A DNA stretch of 64,000 bases from Deinococcus roseus (GTDB lineage Bacteria; Deinococcota; Deinococci; Deinococcales; Deinococcaceae): contig NZ_BMOD01000004.1 of the NCBI RefSeq assembly GCF_014646895.1, forward strand, positions 62,001-126,000. The letters run 5' to 3'. Position numbers and translations under genes: made by a program. The notes under the pieces were generated by a model. The model worked only from the letters and a program-made list of their open reading frames with translations, was not told where the DNA came from and searched no databases. Shown in pieces: positions 42,651 through 51,144 of the stretch; position 1 is the first letter of the stretch; every line of letters begins with the position of its first letter.

Positions 42651-43049
42651 ATGTCCAGCGAAGATTATTCGTTCAAGCGCCTGCACTTCAAAAAACACCC
42701 CCACACGCAACTGGACGCTTTCCGGTTTGCCTACGAGGGAATTGTGTATTGCATTCGCACCCAGCGCAATTTTCGGATTGAGCTGGTGCTGGCTGCAGTG
42801 GCCCTGGGGGTCAGCATCTGGCTGAGAACGGGCGTGGCCACCATTGTGGCCTGCATTGTCAGCGTGCTGGTGCTGGAAATGATCAACACGGCCATCGAAG
42901 CCACCGTGGATTTGTTCACTGACGAATACCACCCCCTGGCCCGCATTGCCAAGGATGTGGCTGCAGGGGCAGTGCTGGTGGCCTCTCTGGGCGCTGCATT
43001 GATTGGTGCCATCACCCTGCTCCCCCCCTTACTGGAGAAACTGAAATGA
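42651..43049 (+). CDS. dgkA: Diacylglycerol/undecaprenol kinase
   Basis: 132 aa, three membrane helices (about 45-65, 70-90, 110-130). The family signature LEMINTAIEATVDLF near residues 84-98 holds the catalytic Glu, and FRFAYEGIVYCIRTQRNFRIE precedes it. Gram-positive-type members phosphorylate undecaprenol, recycling the cell-wall lipid carrier. The start at 42651 has CAGGG seven bases upstream; an in-frame TTG overlaps the ybeY stop. It overlaps cdd by ATGA. Confidence 0.9.
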   Translation: MSSEDYSFKRLHFKKHPHTQLDAFRFAYEGIVYCIRTQRNFRIELVLAAVALGVSIWLRTGVATIVACIVSVLVLEMINTAIEATVDLFTDEYHPLARIAKDVAAGAVLVASLGAALIGAITLLPPLLEKLK

Positions 43050-43438
43050 TGGATCCCGTCCTGGCCGAACAGGCCAAAATCGCTTTCAAACAGGCTTACG
43101 CTCCCTTTTCCCGCTTCCATGTGGGTGCTGCTGTCAGAACCCCTTCAGGCAAAGTTTTCTTCGGGGCCAATGTGGAAAACAGCAGCTATGGTCTGGCCCG
43201 CTGCGCCGAACAGAGCGCCGTGCAAACCATGGTCAGCAACGGAGAGCGTGAATTCACTGAAGTGGTGGTCTACTCCGAAGCCACCCCTCCAGCTTCCCCC
43301 TGCGGAGCCTGCCGCCAGATCCTCTTTGAATTCTCCCCAGAAGCAAAGGTGTACTGCTTCAACCATCTGGGAGACGTCATTGAGGGCACCGTGAAGGACT
43401 TCCTGCCGCACGGGTTCAGGTTGAATCCAGAGCGATAA
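43046..43438 (+). CDS. cdd: Cytidine deaminase
   Basis: 130 aa. The substrate segment FSRFHVGAAV, the CAEQ motif near residue 53 with catalytic Glu and zinc Cys, and the second zinc motif SPCGACRQ near 87 are intact. Length is that of the homotetrameric class. It deaminates cytidine and deoxycytidine for pyrimidine salvage. Last gene of the phoH-ybeY-dgkA-cdd cluster, which in many bacteria continues to era; era is not here. Confidence 0.95.
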   Translation: MMDPVLAEQAKIAFKQAYAPFSRFHVGAAVRTPSGKVFFGANVENSSYGLARCAEQSAVQTMVSNGEREFTEVVVYSEATPPASPCGACRQILFEFSPEAKVYCFNHLGDVIEGTVKDFLPHGFRLNPER

Positions 43439-43506
43439 GTTCTACCAGGATTTCTGGGTGTTGTCTGGGAGGGCTGGTGGGTGAGATCCCCCTGCTGAAA
43501 TGGAAA

Positions 43507-43525
43507 GTCCCCCTTGAAGGGGGAC
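43507..43525. terminator. GC-rich hairpin between convergent genes
   Basis: A perfect palindrome, GTCCCCCTT-G-AAGGGGGAC, between cdd and the DUF3352-like gene. T tracts are weak on both sides, so it is a less efficient or structural terminator. Confidence 0.6.
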
Positions 43526-43553
43526 AGCTTTGAGCTTGCGAAAAGCAAGGGGC

Positions 43554-45152
43554 TCACTTCCAGTTGATGAACTGCACGCTCTTGGTGATCATTTTACCGT
43601 TCAGGAACTGGGTGTAACCCTGTGAACCACCGGTGCGTTTCTGCAGGTTGTCGGTGACCGTGACCAGGGCATTGATCAGTTTCTCCTGGTCTTTGGGTTT
43701 CATTTCGCTGGCTGCGGAGGCCAGGGCCAGTTCCATGGTGCTGCGCAGGGATTCTTTGCTCTGCACAGGGGCTTTGTTGCTGAACTCAATGGCCTGCACG
43801 CCTCTGGGGTAGGTGGCATTTTTGAATGCAGCACTGTCACTGAGGCGCATGCCCGTGGCCAGCAGGGCGCGGATGTCGGCATCACTGAAGGCCAGCAGCA
43901 TGAAGTTGCCCTTGAAGGTGTAGTACACACTGAAATCCTGGTCTTTCAGCAAGGTCACTTTGCTGCCGTTGATGGTGAGGTCCTGGGGGTCGATGGGGGT
44001 TTCGCTGTTCTGGGTGAGCTGGGCCAGCAGGCCCTGCATGCCCACAGCAGCAGCATCAGCACTCTGCACTTCAAGAACCAGAGCGGTTCCAGTCAGGGAA
44101 TCCAGGGGATCCGGGTTGCTGAGCTTGATGTTGGAGGCGCTGGGGAGGGTCACCACAGCGACTTCCTTGCCCAGCCAGCTTCCGTATTGACTGAGGTTCA
44201 GTTCTGGGATAGCGTCTGCTGGGATGGAGGGATCATCGCTGTTGCCCACTTTTTTCAGCCATCCATCGAAGTATTTGGCGTAACCGGGCAGATCTGCAGC
44301 ACTGTCGCTGAAAGACAACACATTGGCTGGCACCACGGTGGCGGCATTCAGGCTGGCTTTGTTGTAGGTGAGCAGGCTGTAGAGGGCTTTGTCTTTGGTG
44401 TTTTTGTTGGGGAAGAACACGGTGGTGCTCTCCACGCCTTTGGCCGTGATGCTGGTGCCCATTCCCAGTTGCCCCAGGGTTTTCACAGCTTCAGCGAGGC
44501 TGTTCATCAGGGGATCGGTGCCCAGGAACGCTTTGAGCGCATCTGCAGCACCAGAGAAATTCACGAAGCCTTTGAAGTTGCTGTTCTGCACATTGGCCAT
44601 CACGCCTTTGTAACTGGCACTGGCAGACAGGCTGGTGCCTGTTCCTCCACCCAGTTTGCGCAGGAAAGCGCGCAGGGTGGTGGCATCACTGGAGAGGTAA
44701 ACGGTGTTGCTCTGGAAGCCGTAAGCAGAGTCGGTGCTCTGGTAGAAGCTGTATTTGCCTTCTTTGAGGGTGCTGACTTTGCCTGCTTTGCGGTCTGAGG
44801 CCAGGGCACTGTCGAGCAGCTTTTTGGCCACCGTCCCTGCAGTGGTGGTGGTTGCGAAAAGCACGCTGGGTTGAAAGGTTTTCTTGTTCAGGTGAACACT
44901 GAGGACCCCTTCGGTTCCAAGGAATTCCAGCACGTCTTTTTCGCTTTTCAGGGCTGTGGCATTTGAAGCACCCACAGCGTCCTGAATGGCTTTGATCAGC
45001 ACGGGTCTGAAGGCTCCCATGCGGCTGAGTGCGCCTTTGAGATCCTTGACTTCCAGGGTGACAAGGGCGTCATCTGGAACATACTGGGCAAGAGGTGCAG
45101 CAAAAGTGGTTCCGAGCACGAGTGCGGCACTGGTGAGCAGTAGCTTTTTCAT
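43554..45152 (-). CDS. Secreted DUF3352-like protein
   Basis: 532 aa with a clear signal peptide (KKLLLTSAALVLGTTFA, cleavage near AAP). No transmembrane segments afterwards. The Ala/Ser/Thr/Leu-rich body with repeated beta-alpha units (VPDDALVTLEVKDLKGALSRMG, later GVMANVQNSNFKGFVNFSG) resembles DUF3352 proteins of bacterial surfaces, whose role is unknown. The start at 45152 is supported by the signal peptide and GAAGG just upstream; TAAGAT lies seven bases before the ATG. Possibly periplasmic or cell-envelope. Confidence 0.7.
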   Translation of the reverse strand: MKKLLLTSAALVLGTTFAAPLAQYVPDDALVTLEVKDLKGALSRMGAFRPVLIKAIQDAVGASNATALKSEKDVLEFLGTEGVLSVHLNKKTFQPSVLFATTTTAGTVAKKLLDSALASDRKAGKVSTLKEGKYSFYQSTDSAYGFQSNTVYLSSDATTLRAFLRKLGGGTGTSLSASASYKGVMANVQNSNFKGFVNFSGAADALKAFLGTDPLMNSLAEAVKTLGQLGMGTSITAKGVESTTVFFPNKNTKDKALYSLLTYNKASLNAATVVPANVLSFSDSAADLPGYAKYFDGWLKKVGNSDDPSIPADAIPELNLSQYGSWLGKEVAVVTLPSASNIKLSNPDPLDSLTGTALVLEVQSADAAAVGMQGLLAQLTQNSETPIDPQDLTINGSKVTLLKDQDFSVYYTFKGNFMLLAFSDADIRALLATGMRLSDSAAFKNATYPRGVQAIEFSNKAPVQSKESLRSTMELALASAASEMKPKDQEKLINALVTVTDNLQKRTGGSQGYTQFLNGKMITKSVQFINWK

Positions 45153-45202
45153 ACCTTCAATCTTACGAGACCGAAAATGAAAAGGTTCCTGATGTTCACA
45201 GA

Positions 45203-45234
45203 AAAATCCCCGGAGCAGCAAGCCTGCTCCGGGG
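45203..45234 (-). terminator. Calcium exchanger terminator
   Basis: An 11-bp stem, CCCCGGAGCAG with CTGCTCCGGGG, 5-nt loop, TTTTT tail on the minus strand, 20 bp past the exchanger stop. Confidence 0.9.
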
Positions 45235-45254
45235 AGGTCTTGAAAGGGTGCGCT

Positions 45255-46340
45255 TCAGTGGACCGCAGCAGCCGAAACCGTGGGGAAGTAAAAGAAAGCA
45301 AAAGCCAGCAGCACATAAACGCCCAGCAGCATCAGGCCTTCCAGCCAGTTGGATTCCCCATCTCTGGCAATGGAGTTGGCAATCACAATGCCTGCTGCAA
45401 CTGCAATCAATTCCAGCGGGTTGTGCATCACCAGGTCCATTTTCTGGCCCACGGTGAGTCCCAGAAGCACCAGAAGGGGGGCCACCAGCAAGGCCACCTG
45501 AATGGTGGAACCCACCGCAATGGTGACGGCCAGATCCATCTTGTTTTTCAGGGCGAACATCACGGCACTGGCGTGTTCTGCAGCGTTGCCGATGATGGGA
45601 ATCAGAATGATCCCCACAAAGAATTCGCTGAGGCCCAGGGCGTGGGAGGCTTCTTCCAGGCTGCCCACCAGAAACTCGGACATGAAACCCACTGCCACGG
45701 TGCTGGCCAGCAGCACACCCACAGCCATGGGAACGCTCCAGGTGGCAGCTTCGTGCTCTTCGTCATCGTGTGGAGAGAGCATGTCTTTGTGGGTGACCAG
45801 ACTGAAGTACACATTGCCCAGGTAAATCAGGATCAGCACGATGGCCGCAGCCACACTGACTTTGAAGTCCAGGTCTGCAGGCTGGGCCACGTGGGCAAAA
45901 TTCACCGAGGCCAGATCAAACACTGCAGGGATCAGAAGCCCAATCACCGAGAGGGTCAAAAGGGAGGTGAGGATGCCTGCATTTTTCTGGTTAAACACCT
46001 GGGTTTTGTGTTTGAGTCCGCCCAGAAACACAGCCAGTCCCAGCACCAGCAGGATGTTGCCCAGAATGGAACCCGTGATGCTGGCTTTCACCACATCGAG
46101 TTTTCCGGCCTTGAGGGCAAAGAAGGCAATGATCAGCTCGGTGGCATTGCCGAAGGTGGCGTTGAGCAGGCCGCCCACAGCACTTCCTGCACGGATGGCG
46201 AGTTCTTCGGTGGCCCGGCCCATCAGGCCAGCGAGGGGCAGAATGGCCAGCATGCTGGCCACGAAAATCCAGACGGCATTGCCCTGGGAAAATTCCAGGT
46301 ACACCGCAATGGGAATGAAGATGAGAAGCCAATTCAGCAT
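45255..46340 (-). CDS. Calcium/proton exchanger, CaCA family
   Basis: 361 aa, about eleven membrane helices. Both alpha-repeat motifs are visible: NATFGNATELIIAFFALKAGK near residues 60-80 and IPIIGNAAEHASAVMFALKNKMD near 245-265, with the ion-binding Glu/Asn residues. This is the CAX-type arrangement of H+-driven Ca2+ (or Mn2+) export. Mn2+ transport would be of interest in a Deinococcus but cannot be told from sequence. TAAGCT ends six bases before the ATG, so a leaderless transcript is likely. Confidence 0.9.
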   Translation of the reverse strand: MLNWLLIFIPIAVYLEFSQGNAVWIFVASMLAILPLAGLMGRATEELAIRAGSAVGGLLNATFGNATELIIAFFALKAGKLDVVKASITGSILGNILLVLGLAVFLGGLKHKTQVFNQKNAGILTSLLTLSVIGLLIPAVFDLASVNFAHVAQPADLDFKVSVAAAIVLILIYLGNVYFSLVTHKDMLSPHDDEEHEAATWSVPMAVGVLLASTVAVGFMSEFLVGSLEEASHALGLSEFFVGIILIPIIGNAAEHASAVMFALKNKMDLAVTIAVGSTIQVALLVAPLLVLLGLTVGQKMDLVMHNPLELIAVAAGIVIANSIARDGESNWLEGLMLLGVYVLLAFAFFYFPTVSAAAVH

Positions 46341-46499
46341 GACAGTAGCTTAGCAGATGCCCCCCATGGCTTGCGGTGCTGATTTCATCTGAAATTCATA
46401 AAAGATTAAGGTCCTCTCCGGGAAATCCAGCTTGCTGCAAAGCCTGCAGCCCCATTTTCTTCACAATTACGCCCTGTGCGTAATGTAAACTGTGAAACA

Positions 46500-48839
46500 G
46501 TGGCTACGCTTCAAGAATTGCAAGACAAATTGAGAAAACCGCTGGAACGTGAACTGCTGATGGGCTGCCAGAACCGGGTGGTGGCAGGTGGCTTGGAAAA
46601 ACTGCTGGACAACCTGGGAAAACCCTTCCCAAAAGTCCGGGAGGTGCTCAGACATTATGAAACCCTCACGCCAGAAGACCGGGAACCCAGACTCCGTCAG
46701 GCGCTGGAAATGCTGACCTCCTCTGCCAAACCTGCTGTGCCCCCTGCGCAGCCTGTCAGCAAGTTCACAAAAGAACCCGAAATCGTCACCTCCAGGAACT
46801 GGCAGGAAGACACGCTTGTCGAAAAAATTGACCTCAGCACCCAGTCCATCAAGAAATTGCATGCCCTGGGCCTCAGGAGCCTCAGGGACGTGCTGCACAA
46901 TTATCCCAGAAGGCACGAGGACCGCCGTGCCCTGCCCAACCTCTATGACATTGAGGACGGCCAGAAAATCACCGTGGATGGGGTGATCACCGGCAAAAAC
47001 CGCCGCACCCCCAAACCCGGCATGCTGATTCTGGAAGCCGTGGTGCAGAATGCCTGGGGGCACAAAGTCAAATGCATCTGGTTTCAGCAACCCTGGATCG
47101 AGCGCAGCCTTAAGGTGGGGGCGCACATCATCGTGACCGGGCGGGCCAAGAAATTTGGTCGCCAGATCCAGGTCAATGTGGAGTACATGGAGGAGGATTC
47201 AGAGTCCAGCCTCTCCACGGGCCGCATTGTGGGGGTGTATGACATCAAAGAAGGCATCTCCCAGGCCTTCATGCGCAAAACCGCCCACGACATCCTGACC
47301 CACACCCCGGTCAACGATTACCTGAGCAGCCGCATTCTGCAGGAACACCAGATGATCAATTTGCCTGATGCCCTGAACGGCATCCACTTTCCACGGGATG
47401 AGGTTCATCTGGCCAGAGCCACCGACAGGTTGCGCTTTGATGAATACCTGTTTCTGGAACTTCGGATGCTCCTGCAAGGCGGAGAAAATTCCCTGCTGGG
47501 CAAACGTTTTGCCGCAAAAAGAGAAGACATTGACACTTTTGAGGGTTCCCTCCCCTTCCGGTTCACCCATGCCCAGCGCAGGGTGATTCAGGAACTGGCC
47601 TCAGACATGCGCAGCGAGAAGCAGATGGCAAGGCTGGTGCAGGGGGATGTGGGATCCGGGAAAACCGCAGTGGCGGCCTGTGCCCTTTATCTTGCGGCCA
47701 GAGACCAGTTCCAGGGGGCTTTGATGGCTCCAACGGAAATTCTGGCCAAGCAGCATTATGCCAACCTCACCAAATATTTGTTCCCACTGGGGGTGCGCTG
47801 TTGCCTCCTGATCGGGGCCATGACCGCCAAAGAAAAAAGGGAAAACCTGCAGCGCATTGCTACAGGAGAAGTGGACGTGGTGGTGGGCACCCAGGCCCTG
47901 ATTCAGGAGGCCGTGCAGTTCAACAACCTGGGCATCGCGGTGATTGACGAGGAGCACCGTTTCGGGGTGGCCCAGCGCCGTGCCCTCCTCAAAGACCGTC
48001 CAGACGTGATCGTGATGAGTGCAACCCCGATTCCCAGATCGCTGGCCCTGACCCTGTACGGAGATCTGGAGCTGTCCATCATCGATGAATTGCCCCCCGG
48101 ACGCACCCCCATTTCCACCAAACTCTTGCAGGACAGCAGCCGTCTGCAGGCTTACAGCTTTGTGATGCAGCAGATCCGGGAAGGCAGGCAGGCTTACGCC
48201 GTGACCAGCCTGATTGAGGAATCCGAAACCCTGACCGAGCTGCTGGCGGCCACCCAGCTTGCAGACAACCTCAAAGAAATCCTGCCAGAAGCCCGCATTG
48301 ATTTGCTGCACGGCAAGATGAACGCCCAGGAAAAAGAAGACATCATGGACCGTTTCAGGCGGCATGAATTTGATCTGCTGGTCTCCACCACCGTGATTGA
48401 AGTGGGGGTGGATGTGCCCAACTCTACAGTGATGGTCATTGAAAATGCCGAGCGCTTCGGTCTGGCCCAGCTTCACCAGTTGCGGGGCCGGGTGGGTCGG
48501 GGAAGCAACAAGAGTTACTGCATTCTGGTGGCCGGAGACACCAGCCAGAAAACCCGCCGCCGCCTGAAAGTCATTGAGGACACCACCGATGGTTTCAAGA
48601 TCGCAGAAGCAGACCTGAAAATCCGGGGACCGGGAGAATTGCGGGGCACCCGTCAGAGCGGGATTCCAGATTTGCAACTGGGAGACCTCACCAGCGATGC
48701 GGACATCATCGAGCAGGCCCGCAATCTGGCCAAGCAGATCCTGCAGGCCGATCCTGGCCTGGAAAAAGCCCAGCATGGCCGACTCAGGCAGGAATTGCGT
48801 TCCAGAAGTGCCCATGTGGCCATCCGTGAGGTGATTTAA
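46500..48839 (+). CDS. recG: ATP-dependent DNA helicase RecG
   Basis: 779 aa from GTG 46500. An extra N-terminal helical region (about 1-115) precedes the OB-fold wedge domain (KITVDGVITGKNRRTPKPG). The helicase has GDVGSGKTAVA near 385, VIDEEHRFGVAQR, MSATPIPRSLALT, and the C-terminal QLHQLRGRVGRG. RecG remodels stalled forks and Holliday junctions. GTG 46500 follows TAAACT by eight bases; a GTG eight codons upstream (46476) gives 787 aa but lies ahead of that box. The long N-terminus is seen in Deinococcus/Thermus RecG. Confidence 0.92.
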   Translation: MATLQELQDKLRKPLERELLMGCQNRVVAGGLEKLLDNLGKPFPKVREVLRHYETLTPEDREPRLRQALEMLTSSAKPAVPPAQPVSKFTKEPEIVTSRNWQEDTLVEKIDLSTQSIKKLHALGLRSLRDVLHNYPRRHEDRRALPNLYDIEDGQKITVDGVITGKNRRTPKPGMLILEAVVQNAWGHKVKCIWFQQPWIERSLKVGAHIIVTGRAKKFGRQIQVNVEYMEEDSESSLSTGRIVGVYDIKEGISQAFMRKTAHDILTHTPVNDYLSSRILQEHQMINLPDALNGIHFPRDEVHLARATDRLRFDEYLFLELRMLLQGGENSLLGKRFAAKREDIDTFEGSLPFRFTHAQRRVIQELASDMRSEKQMARLVQGDVGSGKTAVAACALYLAARDQFQGALMAPTEILAKQHYANLTKYLFPLGVRCCLLIGAMTAKEKRENLQRIATGEVDVVVGTQALIQEAVQFNNLGIAVIDEEHRFGVAQRRALLKDRPDVIVMSATPIPRSLALTLYGDLELSIIDELPPGRTPISTKLLQDSSRLQAYSFVMQQIREGRQAYAVTSLIEESETLTELLAATQLADNLKEILPEARIDLLHGKMNAQEKEDIMDRFRRHEFDLLVSTTVIEVGVDVPNSTVMVIENAERFGLAQLHQLRGRVGRGSNKSYCILVAGDTSQKTRRRLKVIEDTTDGFKIAEADLKIRGPGELRGTRQSGIPDLQLGDLTSDADIIEQARNLAKQILQADPGLEKAQHGRLRQELRSRSAHVAIREVI

Positions 48840-48986
48840 TGAGAAATAGGAGGGTCTGCCATCTAGACAGGTTTGGCAAGGAACCCATGAAGCAGGAACC
48901 TCGCTGCTTGCTGTTGCGTAAGGTGTTCTGGCAAGTTTCTCACCGCATCCCTTAGAACATTTGGCTTATTTCATGTACCTTCAGCT

Positions 48987-49020
48987 CTGTCTTTCAGTGA
49001 CCATCATCACAGAAAGACAG
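48987..49020 (+). promoter_or_regulatory. Inverted repeat upstream of the TPR/HD-GYP gene
   Basis: The 9-bp arms CTGTCTTTC and GAAAGACAG are separated by 16 nt; a -10-like TATGAT follows at 49030-49035. It lies in the 243-bp gap after recG and could be an operator or an RNA stem. The rest of that gap shows no gene. Confidence 0.35.
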
Positions 49021-49082
49021 ACACAGGGTATGATGTTCGCAAGCTGCCCACCAGCTTGATGTCTCTGCAAAGGTCTCCTCAC

Positions 49083-50795
49083 ATGGATCACAATTCTGCT
49101 GCTGCTTCACGCCTGTCCGGTTCTGCGTTCACCCAACAAAACCAGATTGAGCACCTCCTCAGGGAATCCCGGGGATTGCTGGAAAAACACCCTGCCCAGT
49201 CGCTGTCTTTCGCACAGCAAGCCTTCCAGCTGGCAGAACAGACCCAGCTGCTGCTGCCTGAAACCCTGGCCCACCTGTCAGACAGCTACCGGGGCATCGG
49301 GCAATTTCAGAACAGCCTGGACACCGCCAAACGTGCTTTGCCCCTGATGTCCAAAAACCACCCGGAATACCCCCGCCTGCTGATGAGCCTGGGGGCTTCT
49401 GCCACCTTCCTGAGCCTGCACTCCGAAGGCATGTCCTATTTGCTGCAGAGCCTGGAACTGGCCCAGGCCCGGGAAGACCGCCTGCTGGAATTCCGTGTCC
49501 TGAACGGCATCGGAGCCAATTACGTGGACATCGGGGAACTGGAATCCGGGGCAGAGCATTTCCGCAAAGCCCTGCAGGTGGCCGCCAGCACCCATGAAGT
49601 CTCGCTGGACTCGGTGAGCATGCTCAATTACAACCTTTCTGTGACCCTGAGCATGCAGGGCAAGACCCAGGAAGCCCTGGAGCCTGCAGATCTGGCCATC
49701 GACCTTGCCCGCAAAACAGGCAGCGCCAAACGCATGGCCGCAGGACTGTTGCAACGCGGGTTTTTGTTGATCGACATGCATCAAATTGCCGAAGCAGAAA
49801 GCGCATTGCTGGAAGCCCTGAAAATCAGCAGTGACATTGAGGACCCCATCACCCAGCAAAGCTGTTATCTGGGCCTGGGGAAAGTCAAAATTCAATATGG
49901 CCTGCTGCCTGAAGCGGTTCCTCTGCTGGAAGCCGCCATTGACCCCAAATACCAGACACACTACGAAACCCAGCGGGCCTACAGCGAACTGGTGGCTGTG
50001 CACAAAACCCTGGGTCAGTTTGAAGCCGCTTTAAGCAGGTACGAGGAGAGCATCAAACTGGACCGGGAACTGACCCGCAAACAGACCGATGACCGTTTCC
50101 AGGAACTGGAAGTCAAATACCGCACCGAACTGGCCCTGAAAGAAAAATCCCAGGCCGAAAAAGAACGGGAATGGCTGAAAGGCCGCAACCAGATGCTCAA
50201 AGACCTGGTGCAACAGCGCACCGAGGCTTTAGAGCGCAGCCAGCTGGAAATGCTGGAAGCCCTCACCACGGCAGGGGAGCACCGGGACGGAGAAACCGCC
50301 CAGCACACCGAACGGGTCGGGGAAATCAGCAAAAAAGTGGCGCTGAAACTGGGCATGTCCGAAGTGCTGGCTGAACGGGTGCGTGTGGCCTCAAGGCTGC
50401 ACGATGTGGGGAAAATCGCCATTCCAGATGACATCCTGCTCAAACCTGGCAAACTCACCGAAGACGAATACCAGCAGATGAAACAGCACACCCTGATCGG
50501 GGCACAGATCCTTTCCAAGAGTTCTTCCATCATGATCCGACTGGCCTGCCAGATTGCCCTCAGCCACCACGAGCGCTGGGACGGAACAGGGTACCCAAAT
50601 GGTCTTTTTGGAGAGCACATCCCCATCGAGGCCCGCATTGTGGCCATTGCAGATGTCTTTGATGCCCTCACCAATGTGCGTCCCTACAAACGGGCCTGGT
50701 CCAGAGAAGAGGCCCTGCGGGAAATCCAGCGTGCTGCAGGAACCCAGTTTGATCCCTGGGTGGTGCGGGCGTTTCTGGATGTGGTGGATCAATAA
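49083..50795 (+). CDS. TPR-repeat plus HD-GYP domain protein
   Basis: 570 aa. Residues about 20-310 are TPR-like helical pairs, then a coiled coil (about 320-395, Glu/Lys/Gln-rich). An HD-GYP domain follows with HRDGETAQHTERVGEIS, SRLHDVGKIAIPDDILLK, HHERWDGTGYPNGLFGEHIP and VADVFDALTNVRPYKRAW-like helices. It is probably a c-di-GMP phosphodiesterase controlled by protein contacts. The start at 49083 is chosen for AAAGG nine bases upstream; an ATG at 49059 is in frame without a ribosome site. Confidence 0.85.
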   Translation: MDHNSAAASRLSGSAFTQQNQIEHLLRESRGLLEKHPAQSLSFAQQAFQLAEQTQLLLPETLAHLSDSYRGIGQFQNSLDTAKRALPLMSKNHPEYPRLLMSLGASATFLSLHSEGMSYLLQSLELAQAREDRLLEFRVLNGIGANYVDIGELESGAEHFRKALQVAASTHEVSLDSVSMLNYNLSVTLSMQGKTQEALEPADLAIDLARKTGSAKRMAAGLLQRGFLLIDMHQIAEAESALLEALKISSDIEDPITQQSCYLGLGKVKIQYGLLPEAVPLLEAAIDPKYQTHYETQRAYSELVAVHKTLGQFEAALSRYEESIKLDRELTRKQTDDRFQELEVKYRTELALKEKSQAEKEREWLKGRNQMLKDLVQQRTEALERSQLEMLEALTTAGEHRDGETAQHTERVGEISKKVALKLGMSEVLAERVRVASRLHDVGKIAIPDDILLKPGKLTEDEYQQMKQHTLIGAQILSKSSSIMIRLACQIALSHHERWDGTGYPNGLFGEHIPIEARIVAIADVFDALTNVRPYKRAWSREEALREIQRAAGTQFDPWVVRAFLDVVDQ

Positions 50796-50846
50796 GGGCA
50801 CAGCAGGCGCAAGGCGTTTCTGGTTGCTGAATTGCAATGCCCCATT

Positions 50847-51009
50847 GCCGAGGGCCGAGCGCCAAGGGCCAAAGACACCAGCAAGTTTGAGCAATCAAAA
50901 ATCCCATCAAGCAGAAGCACAAAGCTTCTGCTTTTTGATCTACCAAGAGCCAAAACGGCATCAGAACGGAAAGCCAAAGCTTTCTTGCTCTCGGCTCTCG
51001 GCCCTCGGC
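50847..51009. repeat. Inverted-repeat element B with GCCGAGGGCC ends
   Basis: The left end GCCGAGGGCCGAGCGCC (50847-50863) and the right end CTCGGCTCTCGGCCCTCGGC (50990-51009) are mutual inverted copies. The interior has smaller inverted units around AAAGCTTC and AAGCAGAAG. It fills the gap between the HD-GYP gene and uvrA and resembles element A at 9821-9944. No coding frame inside is credible. Confidence 0.7.
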
Positions 51010-51144
51010 AAATCATTGCCCCGTACCCCCCTCCATACGCCACTGCACTTAAGCCAAATCCCACAATCAGATGTTAGAATAGCGAAATGGCATTTGGCCG
51101 TTCTGCTTTCAGCGTAGATGGGGCAGGCAAAAGGAGTGGCAGCA

